From NCBI GenBank assembly GCA_023410875.1, contig JAEYPH010000022.1, forward strand, positions 11,877 through 75,876: 64,000 nt of DNA, in the 5' to 3' direction. Both the position numbers and the translations under genes were made by a program. This document shows, one piece after another, positions 42,601 through 51,304 of the stretch; positions within the stretch are counted from its first letter, which is position 1; every line of letters starts with the position of its first letter. This DNA is from Bacillota bacterium. Its GTDB lineage: Bacteria > Bacillota > Clostridia > Christensenellales > UMGS416. Below the pieces are notes generated by a model. That model was not told where the DNA came from and ran no database searches. It saw only the letters and a list, made by a program, of their open reading frames with translations.

Positions 42601-43855
42601 TGCCGGGGTTCACAAAGGTGTTGAAGCGGTCCACAACCTGGCCCGCCCGCAGGCGCACCGCGCCAATCTCGGTGATGTTCTCCCGGCCGGCATCCAGTCC
42701 CGTTGTCTCAAGATCGAACACGACGAAGTCGCCGTCGAATCCGCCGGGCGCGCAGCCGGTCACGATGTTGGCCGCGTCCGGCACGAGGTATGCCTCCATG
42801 CCCAGCAGAATCTTCACACCGTTCTTCTTGCCGGCCTCATAGGCCGCCGGGAAGCTCTGCACGATGCCGTGGTCGGTGATGGCCAACGCCTTGTGGCCCC
42901 AGCGAGCCGCCGTCTTCACGGCTTCGGACACCGGCAGCACCGAATCCATGGAGCTCATCTGCGTGTGCAGGTGCAGCTCCACACGCTTTTCCGCGGCGGT
43001 GTCCTGGCGCAGCTTCCTAGGCACTTGGGTGATCTCCTGGGCCCGCAGGTTTAGCTCGGTCAGATGCACCACGGCGTCGCCTGTGCCGCGGGTGATGGCC
43101 CGCAGCTCGCAGGAGCCGCGCACCCGCAGGCGGATGCCGGGCTTGATGACCTCGCCCAGCTCGCGGCACACGATGTCGCGGTCGAAGCGCACGATGGAGA
43201 TGGAGCCGGTGTAATCGGTCAGCACGAAGCTCAAGAGCGACATGGGCTCGCCCTTCTGCTCGCGCTTGGTCGTGCGCACCTCGGACTTGCACACGTCGCC
43301 CTCCACGATCACCATGCCGCTCTCGCCGTTGAGCGTCTCCATGGGCACGGCCTCGCCAAACACGGCGCGGGCGCCGAACAGCGCCTTGATCTCGCTGTTC
43401 TCGGTCAGCTTGGGCTTCTTGATGCGCACGACGGGGTTGAAGCCGGTCAGCGCCTCCACGAGGTCGCGGATGCCGCGCTCGAAGGGCCGGGGGTTGGCCG
43501 TGTCGGCATACACCATGACGGCCTCGCCCTCGCGCTCCCATTCGGAGCTTTCCAGCAGCTCCTGCAGATCGCCCTCAGCGTTTTCCAGCACGGCGCGGCG
43601 CAGCGCCTCCACGGTGCACACATCCTCCAAATGCTCGGGGAGCTCCCGCTGCAGCGAAACCTCCTGCACAAAACCCAGGTTATCCCTGAGCGTATGGATG
43701 AACCGGCTGTCGTCCAGCTTCAGCGGCTTGGGCGCGGTATACACGATTTGCCAATGGCTGCCCGTTGGCCGCAGGCGAATGCCCTTGATGCGTATGAACT
43801 CCCACTTGTCCGGATAGGCCTGCATCAGCAGATCGTTGAGCGCGGTTTCAGCCAT
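39674..43855 (-). CDS. polC: DNA polymerase III PolC-type alpha subunit
   Basis: 1393 residues, the replicative polymerase with built-in proofreading found in low-GC Gram-positives. An N-terminal domain and an OB fold (to about 285) are followed by a PHP domain starting VELHLHTQMS near 292. The DEDD exonuclease inserted at about 372-540 has VFDLETTGLD and NDAEAT. The polymerase core has PDIDLNFSGENQPVMH near 915, with zinc-type cysteines before it (CPNC and CPVCG). The C-terminal helix-hairpin-helix region ends near 1393. The ATG at 43855 is supported by AAAGGACGC; the frame runs 148 codons further upstream through non-coding sequence. Confidence 0.97.
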   Translation of the reverse strand: MAETALNDLLMQAYPDKWEFIRIKGIRLRPTGSHWQIVYTAPKPLKLDDSRFIHTLRDNLGFVQEVSLQRELPEHLEDVCTVEALRRAVLENAEGDLQELLESSEWEREGEAVMVYADTANPRPFERGIRDLVEALTGFNPVVRIKKPKLTENSEIKALFGARAVFGEAVPMETLNGESGMVIVEGDVCKSEVRTTKREQKGEPMSLLSFVLTDYTGSISIVRFDRDIVCRELGEVIKPGIRLRVRGSCELRAITRGTGDAVVHLTELNLRAQEITQVPRKLRQDTAAEKRVELHLHTQMSSMDSVLPVSEAVKTAARWGHKALAITDHGIVQSFPAAYEAGKKNGVKILLGMEAYLVPDAANIVTGCAPGGFDGDFVVFDLETTGLDAGRENITEIGAVRLRAGQVVDRFNTFVNPGKPIPANITHLTGITDDMVRDAPAEEQALKGFQAFAGADTLVAHNSAFDMGFVRTRGAAFALEFPNPVLDTLALARVLYTDMRRHRLDTLAKKLGIKLEGHHRAVNDAEATARIFLRMAAEVESRHGKAELDQLNALFSKSGEGREHHAVLLVKNREGLKNLYKLVSLAHLHHFKSRPRIPKWALTEHREGLLVGSACEAGELYQALLNGQEKQAEEIAAFYDYLEIMPDGNNAFMLRNGQVRDEEGLHVITRKIIALGEKLGKPVVATGDAHFLEPRDECYRRILQAGQGYDDADSQPPLYFRTTNEMLSEFAWLGEDMARRVVITAPNELADSLEAVDPLPPYKLYAPSVDGAEDFIVEQSWKRAREIYGEPLPDVVKARLDKELGSITTYGFAVLFWIAQALVKRSLADGYLVGSRGSVGSSFVATMTGITEVNPLPPHYVCPNCKHSDWDVDSQALGCGPDLPERDCPVCGTRYRRDGYDIPFEVFLGFKGDKVPDIDLNFSGENQPVMHKFTEELFGQGNVFRAGTISTIADRTAYGYVLKYMEERGREVPPVEVERLALGCAGVKRTTGQHPGGIIIVPKEFEVTDFTPIQHPADDRESGTVTTHFDFDSLHDRLVKVDILGHDDPTMLKMLKDLTGLDPVNIPIDDRDTMALFTSTKSLGVTPADIGCDVGTYGVPEFGTKFVQGMLDVTRPTTVSELIRISGLSHGTDVWLNNAQDLILNGVTTLKQAICTRDDIMLYLIAQGVAPKMAFDTMENVRKGKGLKDEMEKAMMDQKVPQWFIDSCKKIKYMFPKAHAVAYVMMGLRVAYYKVHHPREYYATYYTVRADDFDASVMMGDMNKIKSQVEELSKSESKLPVKDKNRLTILQIVLEMMARGIQFTNIDIYKSEAVKFTITEDGTIRPPLNALPGLGATAAEKIVKVRAAGSFLSQEDLKTRAGISSAVMEVLRQFRCLEGIPNQNQVSIFDMLA

Positions 43856-43927
43856 GGTGCGTCCTTTCGTACGAGAGATGGCAAGCGCCTCCGCCGCGGG
43901 TAGCCGCGGCGAAGGGCGAACGGGTTT

Positions 43928-43936
43928 ATTATAGCA
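43928..43936 (-). promoter_or_regulatory. Extended -10 promoter of polC
   Basis: TGCTATAAT on the minus strand (43936-43928), an extended -10, with a weak TTCCAT -35 sixteen bases upstream. The leader of about 67 nt contains a perfect CGCCGCGG/CCGCGGCG hairpin. Confidence 0.5.
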
Positions 43937-43988
43937 CAGAGAGTAGTCCATGGAATGGGCAAATATGCATATGGTGGTAAAAACGATG

Positions 43989-44014
43989 GGCCTGCACCAC
44001 ATATGGTGCAGGCC
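43989..44014 (-). terminator. Hairpin terminator between ispG and polC
   Basis: Perfect 11-bp stem GGCCTGCACCA with a four-base loop; on the minus strand TTTTT follows 5 bp later. It would end the rpsB-ispG transcript 20 bp past the ispG stop, so polC depends on its own promoter. Confidence 0.75.
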
Positions 44015-44034
44015 GTGCAAATTCTCGTCTGGCC

Positions 44035-45096
44035 CTAATTCGAACCCAACAGCTCGAAAATCATATCCATTAGCGCGGAAAGTAACTGGTCCTCGGGCAC
44101 CTTGCGCACCATCTCGCCATGCACGAACAGCGCCCCGGATCCGTGCCCGCCGGCGATGCCGATGTCGGCCTCCCGCGACTCGCCGGGGCCATTGACGACG
44201 CAGCCCATCACGGCCACCTTCAGGTGCTGGCGGATGCCGGCGGTGCGCTGTTCCACTTCCCGGGCCAGCTGCTCCACATCGATGCACGTGCGCCCGCACG
44301 TTGGGCAGGATATGATCTCCACGCCCCGCATGCGCACGCCGGCAGCCCGCAGGATGTCAAAGCCCGCGCTCACTTCCTGCACCGGGTCTCCGGTTAAGCT
44401 CACCCGAAGGGTGTCTCCCAGGCCGTCCAGCAGCAGCGCGCCCAGGCCCACCGAAGACTTGATAATCCCCTGGCGGCCGGCGCCGGCCTCGGTGATGCCC
44501 AGATGCAGCGGGTAATCGCACAGCGCCGCCATGGCGCGGTAGGCCTGCAGGCACAGCGGCGCGTTGGAAGCCTTGAGCGCGATGACGATGTCCTCAAAGC
44601 CCATGCCCTCCAGCAAGCGCACGTGCTCCAGCGCGCTCTGCGCCATGGCTTCTGCGGTGACTCCAAGGGTCTGGACCTTTTCCTTTTCCAGCGAGCCGGC
44701 GTTGACGCCGATGCGGATGGGCACGTGATGGGCGCGGGCCGCGTCCACAACCATGCGTACCTTGTCCGAGCCACCGATGTTTCCGGGGTTGATGCGCAGC
44801 TTGTCGGCGCCGTTTTCCACAGCCTTCACGGCCAGCGCCGCGGAAAAATGGATGTCCGCCACCAGCGGAGCGTCCACGCGATCGCGGATCGCCTTCAGGG
44901 CCAGCGCGCACTCGTCGTCATAGACGCTGACGCGGACGATCTCGCAGCCCGCCGCCTGCAGCGCCATTATTTGCTCCACGGTGGCTTCCACGTCGCGGGT
45001 ATCGGTGTTGGTCATGGACTGCACGGCCACGGGGCTGCCACCCCCAATTGCCACATCCCGTATGCGCACAACACGGGTTTGTTCTCTGGTCGTCAT
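44035..45096 (-). CDS. ispG: 4-hydroxy-3-methylbut-2-enyl diphosphate synthase
   Basis: 353 residues. An iron-sulfur enzyme of the MEP pathway converting MEcPP to HMBPP. The barrel domain has VQSMTNTDTRD and RINPGNIGG. The C-terminal cluster domain has SCPTCGR plus a third Cys and a Glu in CVVNGPGE. ATG overlaps the rseP stop by 4 bp. With dxr in the same run, two MEP genes feed the isoprenoid carrier made by uppS. Confidence 0.97.
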   Translation of the reverse strand: MTTREQTRVVRIRDVAIGGGSPVAVQSMTNTDTRDVEATVEQIMALQAAGCEIVRVSVYDDECALALKAIRDRVDAPLVADIHFSAALAVKAVENGADKLRINPGNIGGSDKVRMVVDAARAHHVPIRIGVNAGSLEKEKVQTLGVTAEAMAQSALEHVRLLEGMGFEDIVIALKASNAPLCLQAYRAMAALCDYPLHLGITEAGAGRQGIIKSSVGLGALLLDGLGDTLRVSLTGDPVQEVSAGFDILRAAGVRMRGVEIISCPTCGRTCIDVEQLAREVEQRTAGIRQHLKVAVMGCVVNGPGESREADIGIAGGHGSGALFVHGEMVRKVPEDQLLSALMDMIFELLGSN

Positions 45097-46148
45097 ACGT
45101 TCACCCCGAACAGCCGCAAAATATCCCGCCCGGCCAGGAAGACGAACAGCAGGATGAACAGCCCGAAGCCGACCAGCGACACGATGTTCTCCTTCTCCGG
45201 CGGGATGGGCTTGCGGCGGATCATTTCATACAGCAGGAACAGCACCTTGGAACCGTCCAGCGCCGGCAGCGGCAGCAGGTTGAACACGCCCAGGTTGACC
45301 GACAGGAAGATCGCGATGCTGACGAACACCTCCAGGCCGGACTGCTGCGCAGCGGCGGCTACGTCTCTGACGATGCCGATGGGGCTGGTCAGGCGGTTGT
45401 CGCCCTGCTCGCCGTGGCGCACGATGCTAAAGAGCGACCCCAACAATTGCTTCACGGCGTTGACCATGATGCCGCCGCTTTCGCCCACGGCCCCTATTAA
45501 GCTATAGGGAATAGAATCGCCGGCGATCGTGCGCACGGTGATGCCGATCTGATAGCGGCCCAGGCTTTCGATGTATTTGGGCACCACGGTCAGCGTGAGC
45601 TGCTGCTCGCCGCGCTGCACAACGAAGGACAAAGGCGCGCCGTTGCTGCCGGTGATCTGCTGGCTCATGATCTCGTAATCATCATTCAGATCCACGCCGT
45701 TGATGCTGAGCACATGGTCGCTGGCCTGCAGGCCGGCGGTCTGGGCCGGCGTGTTCTCGCTGACCGAATCCACGATGGGCACAAGCTTGCTCTCGTGCAT
45801 GCCGCCGGCCATCAGATAGATGACCAGTATCACGAAGGCCACCAGCAGGTTGGTCAGCGACCCTGCAACGGACACGACCATCCGCTTCCATGGGGATGTC
45901 GCGTAATACTTTTCGACGCCGTGCTCATCCTCCGGGTCGGCAAAGCTCACGAAGCCGCCGAAGGGGATCAGCCGCAGCGCGTAGATGACGCCGCCGCGCT
46001 TTGTGGACAGGATGCGCTTGCCAAAGCCCACAGCGAATTCATGCACCGGCACGCCGGTCCACCGGGCCGCCAGGAAGTGGCCGGCTTCATGCACGAGCAC
46101 GAGCACGCCCAGCAGCAGTATGGCCAGTACCCCGTAAACAACCGTCAT
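45093..46148 (-). CDS. rseP: Site-2 intramembrane metalloprotease RseP
   Basis: 351 residues, four membrane helices. The active site HEAGH lies in the first helix (about 20-24), a PDZ domain sits at about 115-205 (TAGLQASDHVLSINGVDL), and the second catalytic motif is NLLPLPALDG near 300. It cleaves membrane-embedded anti-sigma factors and signal-peptide remnants. The two membrane anti-sigma factors of this window are possible substrates, by inference. Overlaps dxr and ispG by 4 bp each. Confidence 0.95.
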   Translation of the reverse strand: MTVVYGVLAILLLGVLVLVHEAGHFLAARWTGVPVHEFAVGFGKRILSTKRGGVIYALRLIPFGGFVSFADPEDEHGVEKYYATSPWKRMVVSVAGSLTNLLVAFVILVIYLMAGGMHESKLVPIVDSVSENTPAQTAGLQASDHVLSINGVDLNDDYEIMSQQITGSNGAPLSFVVQRGEQQLTLTVVPKYIESLGRYQIGITVRTIAGDSIPYSLIGAVGESGGIMVNAVKQLLGSLFSIVRHGEQGDNRLTSPIGIVRDVAAAAQQSGLEVFVSIAIFLSVNLGVFNLLPLPALDGSKVLFLLYEMIRRKPIPPEKENIVSLVGFGLFILLFVFLAGRDILRLFGVNV

Positions 46149-47317
46149 GGGCTCACCTTGCCTTTCTCGTTTGCTAAGGCCAGCCTGGCGCGGGTTTCCG
46201 CGTCCTGGGCCAGGATGTCCTCCAGGCTGAACGGGTCCAGCGGGGCGGCCGCGTCCATGGCGCCCTCGACGACCCGGGGAATGTTACAAAAGCCGATGCC
46301 GCCTGCCAGGAAGCGCGCCACGGCCACCTCGTTGGCGGCGTTGAGCGCGATGGCCGCTCCGCCGCCTCGGCGCAGCGCCTCATAGGCCAGCTCCAGGCAC
46401 GGGAAGGCCTCCCGGTCCGGCGGCAGGAATGTCAGCGTTCCCACCTTCAGGATGTCCAGCGCCGGGACCTTGCAGTCCACGCGGCGGGGCCACGTCAGCG
46501 CATACTGGATCGGTATGCGCATATCCGGGCAGCCTAGCTGCGCAAGTACCGAATGGTCACGGAGCTCCACCATGGAGTGTACGATGCTCTGACGATGGAT
46601 CACAACGTCGATATCATCGGGGCCGCGGTCGAACAGCCACCGGGCCTCGATGACCTCCAGGCCCTTGTTCATCAGCGTAGCGCTGTCTATCGTGATCTTG
46701 GCGCCCATGGCCCAGTTGGGGTGCCGGAGCGCCTGGGCTGCGCTCACATGCGCCAATTGCTCCGGCGTATACCCAAAGAACGGCCCGCCGGAGCAGGTCA
46801 GTATCACGCGCTTAAGCTCCCCAGGCGAGGCCAGCCCCTGCAGGCACTGGAAGATCGCGGAATGCTCGCTGTCCACCGGGAACAGGCTTCGCCCGTTTTT
46901 GCTGAGAAGGGTGTTCACCAGAGCTCCTCCGGTTACCAGCGCCTCCTTGTTGGCCAGGGCGATATCCATGCCGCCCGCGATGCAGCGGGCCACCGCCGGC
47001 AGCCCCGCGATGCCCACGATGGCCACCAGCGCCATGTGGGCGTGGCCGGCGGCTTCGTCGCACAGGCGCAGCAGCCCCTCTGGGCCGCTGAACAGCGCCG
47101 TTCCCTCGGGCAGTTGCCCACTGGCCCGCTGCGCGGCGGCCGGGTCGGTCAGCGCCACGGCCTTGGGTTGATATTTCCAAGCCTGCTCCAAAAGCAGTTC
47201 CACGTTGTTATGGGCGGAAAGCCCCCAGACGCCGAACTCCCCGGGCAACGCGCCTACGACGCTGAGCGTCTGCGTGCCGATGGAGCCGGTGGAGCCCAAC
47301 ACCAACAGTTGTTTCAA
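46145..47317 (-). CDS. dxr: 1-deoxy-D-xylulose 5-phosphate reductoisomerase
   Basis: 390 residues. NADPH-dependent enzyme making MEP from DXP. LGSTGSIGTQTL is the dinucleotide-binding loop. IDSATLMNKGLEVIEA is the metal and substrate region. Start is TTG at 47317, with AAGGAG at 7 bp; an in-frame TTG two codons earlier is too close to that site. Eleven bases after the cdsA stop. Confidence 0.96.
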   Translation of the reverse strand: MKQLLVLGSTGSIGTQTLSVVGALPGEFGVWGLSAHNNVELLLEQAWKYQPKAVALTDPAAAQRASGQLPEGTALFSGPEGLLRLCDEAAGHAHMALVAIVGIAGLPAVARCIAGGMDIALANKEALVTGGALVNTLLSKNGRSLFPVDSEHSAIFQCLQGLASPGELKRVILTCSGGPFFGYTPEQLAHVSAAQALRHPNWAMGAKITIDSATLMNKGLEVIEARWLFDRGPDDIDVVIHRQSIVHSMVELRDHSVLAQLGCPDMRIPIQYALTWPRRVDCKVPALDILKVGTLTFLPPDREAFPCLELAYEALRRGGGAAIALNAANEVAVARFLAGGIGFCNIPRVVEGAMDAAAPLDPFSLEDILAQDAETRARLALANEKGKVSP

Positions 47318-47328
47318 CAGCAATCTCC

Positions 47329-48171
47329 TTATGACAAGAAAAACAGTTCCAGATAACAGTATACGGCCACGGCACCGAACAATATGCTGTCCATGCGGTC
47401 CATAAAGCCGCCATGGCCGGGCAGCAGGGTGCTGAAATCCTTGATGCCGGCAAAGCGCTTGATGGACGACGCCATCAGGTCGCCGGCCTGGGCCAGCACG
47501 CTTACCAGTATGGCCATTAGCGGATAGTGGAAGAACGGCAGCCCGTCAAAGAAATAGTACCGAACCAGCGCGCCGCCAGCAGAAAACACGACGACCGTGG
47601 TGAGCACGGCCCCCACTGCGCCTTCGACTGTCTTTTTAGGGCTGATGGCCGGCGAGAGCTTGCGGGAGCCAAAGAAGCCTCCGAAGAAATAGCCGCCGCA
47701 ATCGGTGGCCACGGGGCCCAGCAGCGCCGCCGCCAGAGCCACTTGCGAAAGCCTGGCCGATGCCTGCGGCCCCTGCCACTGCAGGCCTTCCAGCGCCAGC
47801 AGGAAGAAAAAGAACCAGCTGGGATACACCATGGAAAACACGCTGATGACGGTATCGATGAAGCGCCGCCGCGGCATCGTCATGTTGAGCGCGATGAGCA
47901 CCGCGCACAGCACCGTGAACACCGCCACGAGGCTGGAAAGGCCCTTGAAATGGAACACGAGATACATGGACGCCGCGAAGAGATACCCCGGCCACACGCC
48001 GGGCCGGAAGCTGGCAGCGCGCATGGCGCCGTACATCTCCCACTGGCTGACCAGTGCGAACACGGTGATCAGCGCGCCGAACACCCAGCCCCGCAGCCAC
48101 ACGACCAGTACGATGACCGCAAACAGCGCGAAGCCCACGACAAAGCGGGCGCCCAAGTTCTTGAATCTCAT
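47329..48171 (-). CDS. cdsA: Phosphatidate cytidylyltransferase
   Basis: 280 residues, about eight membrane helices. Makes CDP-diacylglycerol for phospholipid synthesis. The family signature is at the C-terminus: SIKRFAGIKDFSTLLPGHGG followed by MDRMD. Conserved SPKKTVEGAVG lies near 177-187. Overlaps uppS by 4 bp. Confidence 0.96.
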   Translation of the reverse strand: MRFKNLGARFVVGFALFAVIVLVVWLRGWVFGALITVFALVSQWEMYGAMRAASFRPGVWPGYLFAASMYLVFHFKGLSSLVAVFTVLCAVLIALNMTMPRRRFIDTVISVFSMVYPSWFFFFLLALEGLQWQGPQASARLSQVALAAALLGPVATDCGGYFFGGFFGSRKLSPAISPKKTVEGAVGAVLTTVVVFSAGGALVRYYFFDGLPFFHYPLMAILVSVLAQAGDLMASSIKRFAGIKDFSTLLPGHGGFMDRMDSILFGAVAVYCYLELFFLS

Positions 48172-48914
48172 ACCGATTCAACCCCGCCGTAGCGTCTGCC
48201 CCGGCCCTGATAATCCAAAAGAGCCTTGCGGTATTCGTCACGGTTGAAGTCCGGCCAATAGACCTGGGGCGCCAGGAACTCGGCGTAGGAGCACTGCCAG
48301 AGCATGAAGTTGCTCAGGCGCAGCTCGCCGCTGGTGCGGATGACCAGGTCCACATCGGGCAGGCCATGGGTATACAGCCTGGCCGAGAGCGCCGCCTCGT
48401 CGATGTCGTCGGGCTTCAGCCGTCCTGCTGCCGCATCCTGCGCCAGCAGCCGCGCCGCCCGTAGAAGCTCCGCCCGGCCGCCGTAATTCAGGGCGATGTT
48501 CATAACCAGGCCTTTGTTGTTCCTTGTGCGCTCCAGCGCTTCTTCCACCGAGCGGCTCACGCGCCGGGAGATGGCGTCCACCTCGCCCATGAAGCGGATG
48601 CGTACCTGGTTGGCGCACAACTCGTCGATCTCGCGGCCCAGGAACTCCACGAGCAGCTCCATGAGGATGCGGATCTCCGCCGGCGGGCGCTTCCAGTTCT
48701 CGGTGGAAAATGCATACAGAGACAGCGCCTCCAGCCCCACGTCGGAGCTGGCGCGCACGATGTCGCGCAGTGCCTCCACGCCGGCGCGGTGGCCGGCAGA
48801 GCGGCCCAGGCCGCGGTTCTGCGCCCAGCGGCCGTTTCCATCCATGATCATGCCCACATGGCGGGGAACCTTGCTTAGGCCCCACTCGATGGCGAGCGGC
48901 TTCAAGTCGGACAT
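48168..48914 (-). CDS. uppS: Isoprenyl transferase (undecaprenyl diphosphate synthase)
   Basis: 248 residues. Makes the C55 lipid carrier for cell-wall synthesis from FPP and IPP. The catalytic Asp is in MIMDGNGRWA (about 22-31). NYGGRAEL and RTSGELRLSNFMLWQ are the other conserved blocks. Start ATG at 48914, GGGAACG upstream, 13 bp after the PASTA miniprotein gene. Confidence 0.97.
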   Translation of the reverse strand: MSDLKPLAIEWGLSKVPRHVGMIMDGNGRWAQNRGLGRSAGHRAGVEALRDIVRASSDVGLEALSLYAFSTENWKRPPAEIRILMELLVEFLGREIDELCANQVRIRFMGEVDAISRRVSRSVEEALERTRNNKGLVMNIALNYGGRAELLRAARLLAQDAAAGRLKPDDIDEAALSARLYTHGLPDVDLVIRTSGELRLSNFMLWQCSYAEFLAPQVYWPDFNRDEYRKALLDYQGRGRRYGGVESV

Positions 48915-48927
48915 TCGTTCCCTTTCT

Positions 48928-49134
48928 TCACGCAGAGGGCTGCTCGGTGCGCACGGCCTTGATGCATGTGGCCACCAGGGCCACGCCCTGCTGCGTTGAA
49001 CGTACGCGGATGACCCGGGGCTGGCCTTCGCGACGGCGTCCGCTCAGCTGCACCTGCACACATTCTATGCCGGCATCGCGCAGACGTTCGCGGGCGGCGT
49101 CCACGCTCAGGCCCAGCACGCTGGGCAGCGTCAT
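48928..49134 (-). CDS. Single PASTA-like domain miniprotein
   Basis: 68 residues. [27 protein letters not shown] matches the start of a PASTA domain (normally in Ser/Thr kinases and PBPs, binding peptidoglycan or lipid II). The rest continues to a second strand ([17 protein letters not shown]). There is no membrane helix or signal peptide, so it would stay in the cytoplasm, where PASTA domains are not usual. Its ATG overlaps the frr stop (ATGA), and uppS follows after 13 bp; coupling in this operon argues that it is expressed. Confidence 0.75.
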   Translation of the reverse strand: MTLPSVLGLSVDAARERLRDAGIECVQVQLSGRRREGQPRVIRVRSTQQGVALVATCIKAVRTEQPSA

Positions 49135-49691
49135 ACGCGCAGGATCTCCTTTTCTTTGTCCTTGAGCACGTCCTCGATCATCTTACCATGGCGGTCGGTC
49201 AGCTTCTGCACGTCGTCTTCAAAGCGCTTGAGCTCGTCCTCGGTGATTTCGCTGCTCTTTTGCAGCTTCTTCAGCGCGTCGTTGGCGTCGCGCCGCACAT
49301 TGCGGATGGCGACCTTGGCCTCCTCGCCCAGCTTGTGCACGTTCTTGACCAGGTCGCGGCGGCGCTCCTCGGTGAGCTCCGGGATGGCCAGACGAATGAT
49401 CTTGCCGTCATTGATGGGGTTGATGCCCAGGTCGCTGACGCGGATGGCCTTCTCGATCAGGGGGATCAGCTTGGTGTCCCACGGGGAGATCACGAGCATG
49501 CGGGGCTCCGGCGCGGAAACGTTGCCCACCTGCGCGATCGGCGTGGGCGTACCGTAATAATCCACCTTGATGTTGTCCAACAGCTGCGGGTTGGCTCTGC
49601 CTGCCCGTATGCTGTTCATTTCGCTGCGCAGCACGCTGATGGTCTTGTCCATGTGCTCCGTTGCGGCTTTGATGATATCGTTTGCTGGCAT
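49131..49691 (-). CDS. frr: Ribosome recycling factor
   Basis: 186 residues, normal length. Splits post-termination ribosomes with EF-G. Begins with a helical domain; [32 protein letters not shown] is the family signature, followed by domain II, and it returns to a long helix ([16 protein letters not shown]). Strong GGAGGG site. Separated from pyrH by a GNAT gene, which is unusual. Confidence 0.97.
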   Translation of the reverse strand: MPANDIIKAATEHMDKTISVLRSEMNSIRAGRANPQLLDNIKVDYYGTPTPIAQVGNVSAPEPRMLVISPWDTKLIPLIEKAIRVSDLGINPINDGKIIRLAIPELTEERRRDLVKNVHKLGEEAKVAIRNVRRDANDALKKLQKSSEITEDELKRFEDDVQKLTDRHGKMIEDVLKDKEKEILRV

Positions 49692-49751
49692 AAACGGACC
49701 CTCCTTTTGGTTTATTTTACATGATTTCCCGATGGAAGAAAAGATGATATG

Positions 49752-50240
49752 TCATCCTTGTGTTCCGGGTGCATCGGTGTCAAAGCGCAGCAGGTACAAA
49801 TACTCGCCGCTGCTGTGCTGGCCCAGGCGCTCATAACCCATGCGCTCATACAGCCCCTGGCCGCGGACATTGGCCACCGCTGTGGTCAGCAGCACGCCGC
49901 CTGCGGCCAATGAACGGGCGTAGTCATGGGCATGGGTGAGCAGCGCACGGCCCAGATGGCGGCCTTTGCAGTCCTCGGCCACGGCAATGCCCAGCCACGG
50001 GATGCGCTTGTGGGTGTCCCACAGGAACACGGTGCCCACCATGCGGCCCTCGGCCTCGGCCAGAAAGAACGCGGTGTTCGGCGCTTCGCCCCGCAGAGCG
50101 CGCAGCGTGAACTGATGGTTGCCGTCGCCGCGGTTGAAAAATGCCCGGCTCTCCCCGCCCATCTGGTCATAGAAGGCTTCCACCAGAGGCAGATCCTGCA
50201 TCTTTATGGGGCGGATGCGCACATGTTCCAGATCAGCCAT
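49752..50240 (-). CDS. GNAT family N-acetyltransferase
   Basis: 162 residues. Acetyl-CoA-binding motif A is AVAEDCKGRHLGRALLTHAHDYARS, and the C-terminal VANVRGQGLYERMGYERLG completes the fold. Substrate unknown. It begins 3 bp after the pyrH stop and ends 60 bp before frr, so it is embedded in the essential operon; pyrH and frr are usually direct neighbours. Confidence 0.9.
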   Translation of the reverse strand: MADLEHVRIRPIKMQDLPLVEAFYDQMGGESRAFFNRGDGNHQFTLRALRGEAPNTAFFLAEAEGRMVGTVFLWDTHKRIPWLGIAVAEDCKGRHLGRALLTHAHDYARSLAAGGVLLTTAVANVRGQGLYERMGYERLGQHSSGEYLYLLRFDTDAPGTQG

Positions 50241-50243
50241 GGC

Positions 50244-50963
<720 letters not shown>

Positions 50964-50983
50964 TTACTCTTCACTCCTTTGAA

Positions 50984-51015
50984 AAAGGGGATACTCCGGT
51001 ATGAAGCTCCCCTTT
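50984..51015 (-). promoter_or_regulatory. Terminator-like hairpin just upstream of pyrH
   Basis: Read on the minus strand AAAGGGGA (51015-51008) pairs with TCCCCTTT (50991-50984) followed by TTC, then the pyrH ribosome site. It may be a tsf terminator or an attenuator for pyrH. No separate promoter with good spacing was found between tsf and pyrH. Confidence 0.5.
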
Positions 51016-51092
51016 CTCATATATTCATTCATAGCTATCGGTACTATCGACGCATTTTTTCCGTTTGCATGAAAGGAACGGCCACTCAGCAA

Positions 51093-51234
51093 CCGCCCAA
51101 GCGATTCATTCGCGGGCGGCAACGAGCACGACGAACAAGGTGGTAATCTGCCCACAGGCATCTTCGTCCCTCCGAAATCCGAGAAAAGATGCTAAACCTT
51201 GCGTTCGGCCGGCGACGGTTATCGGCGGCCGAAC
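51093..51234 (-). other. Hairpin-rich region between tsf and pyrH
   Basis: Three consecutive perfect inverted repeats: CCGCCC-aa-GCGA with its complement (51093-51119), GCATCTT/AAGATGC (51158-51164 and 51186-51192), and GTTCGGCCG/CGGCCGAAC (51203-51211 and 51226-51234). They precede the tsf terminator in sequence. Together with the flanking hairpins they fill most of the 344-bp gap 50961-51304, which has no convincing gene. It could be a structured RNA or a decayed element. Confidence 0.45.
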
Positions 51235-51270
51235 AACGAAGTCACCGATAGGAACGAGCAGGGGGTGGAA

Positions 51271-51297
51271 TCGGCGGGGGATAAGATCCCCCGCCGA
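51271..51297 (-). terminator. Hairpin after tsf
   Basis: TCGGCGGGGGAT, loop CTT, ATCCCCCGCCGA as read on the minus strand, 7 bp past the tsf stop. The following sequence ATTCC lacks a U-run, so it may only be a 3'-end stabiliser. Confidence 0.6.
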
Positions 51298-51304
51298 ATT
51301 AGCA

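Noticed and set aside
43856..44299. 148-codon extension of PolC
   Set aside because: Passes through the terminator hairpin, polC promoter and part of ispG; the ATG at 43855 has a ribosome site and family-like N-terminus.
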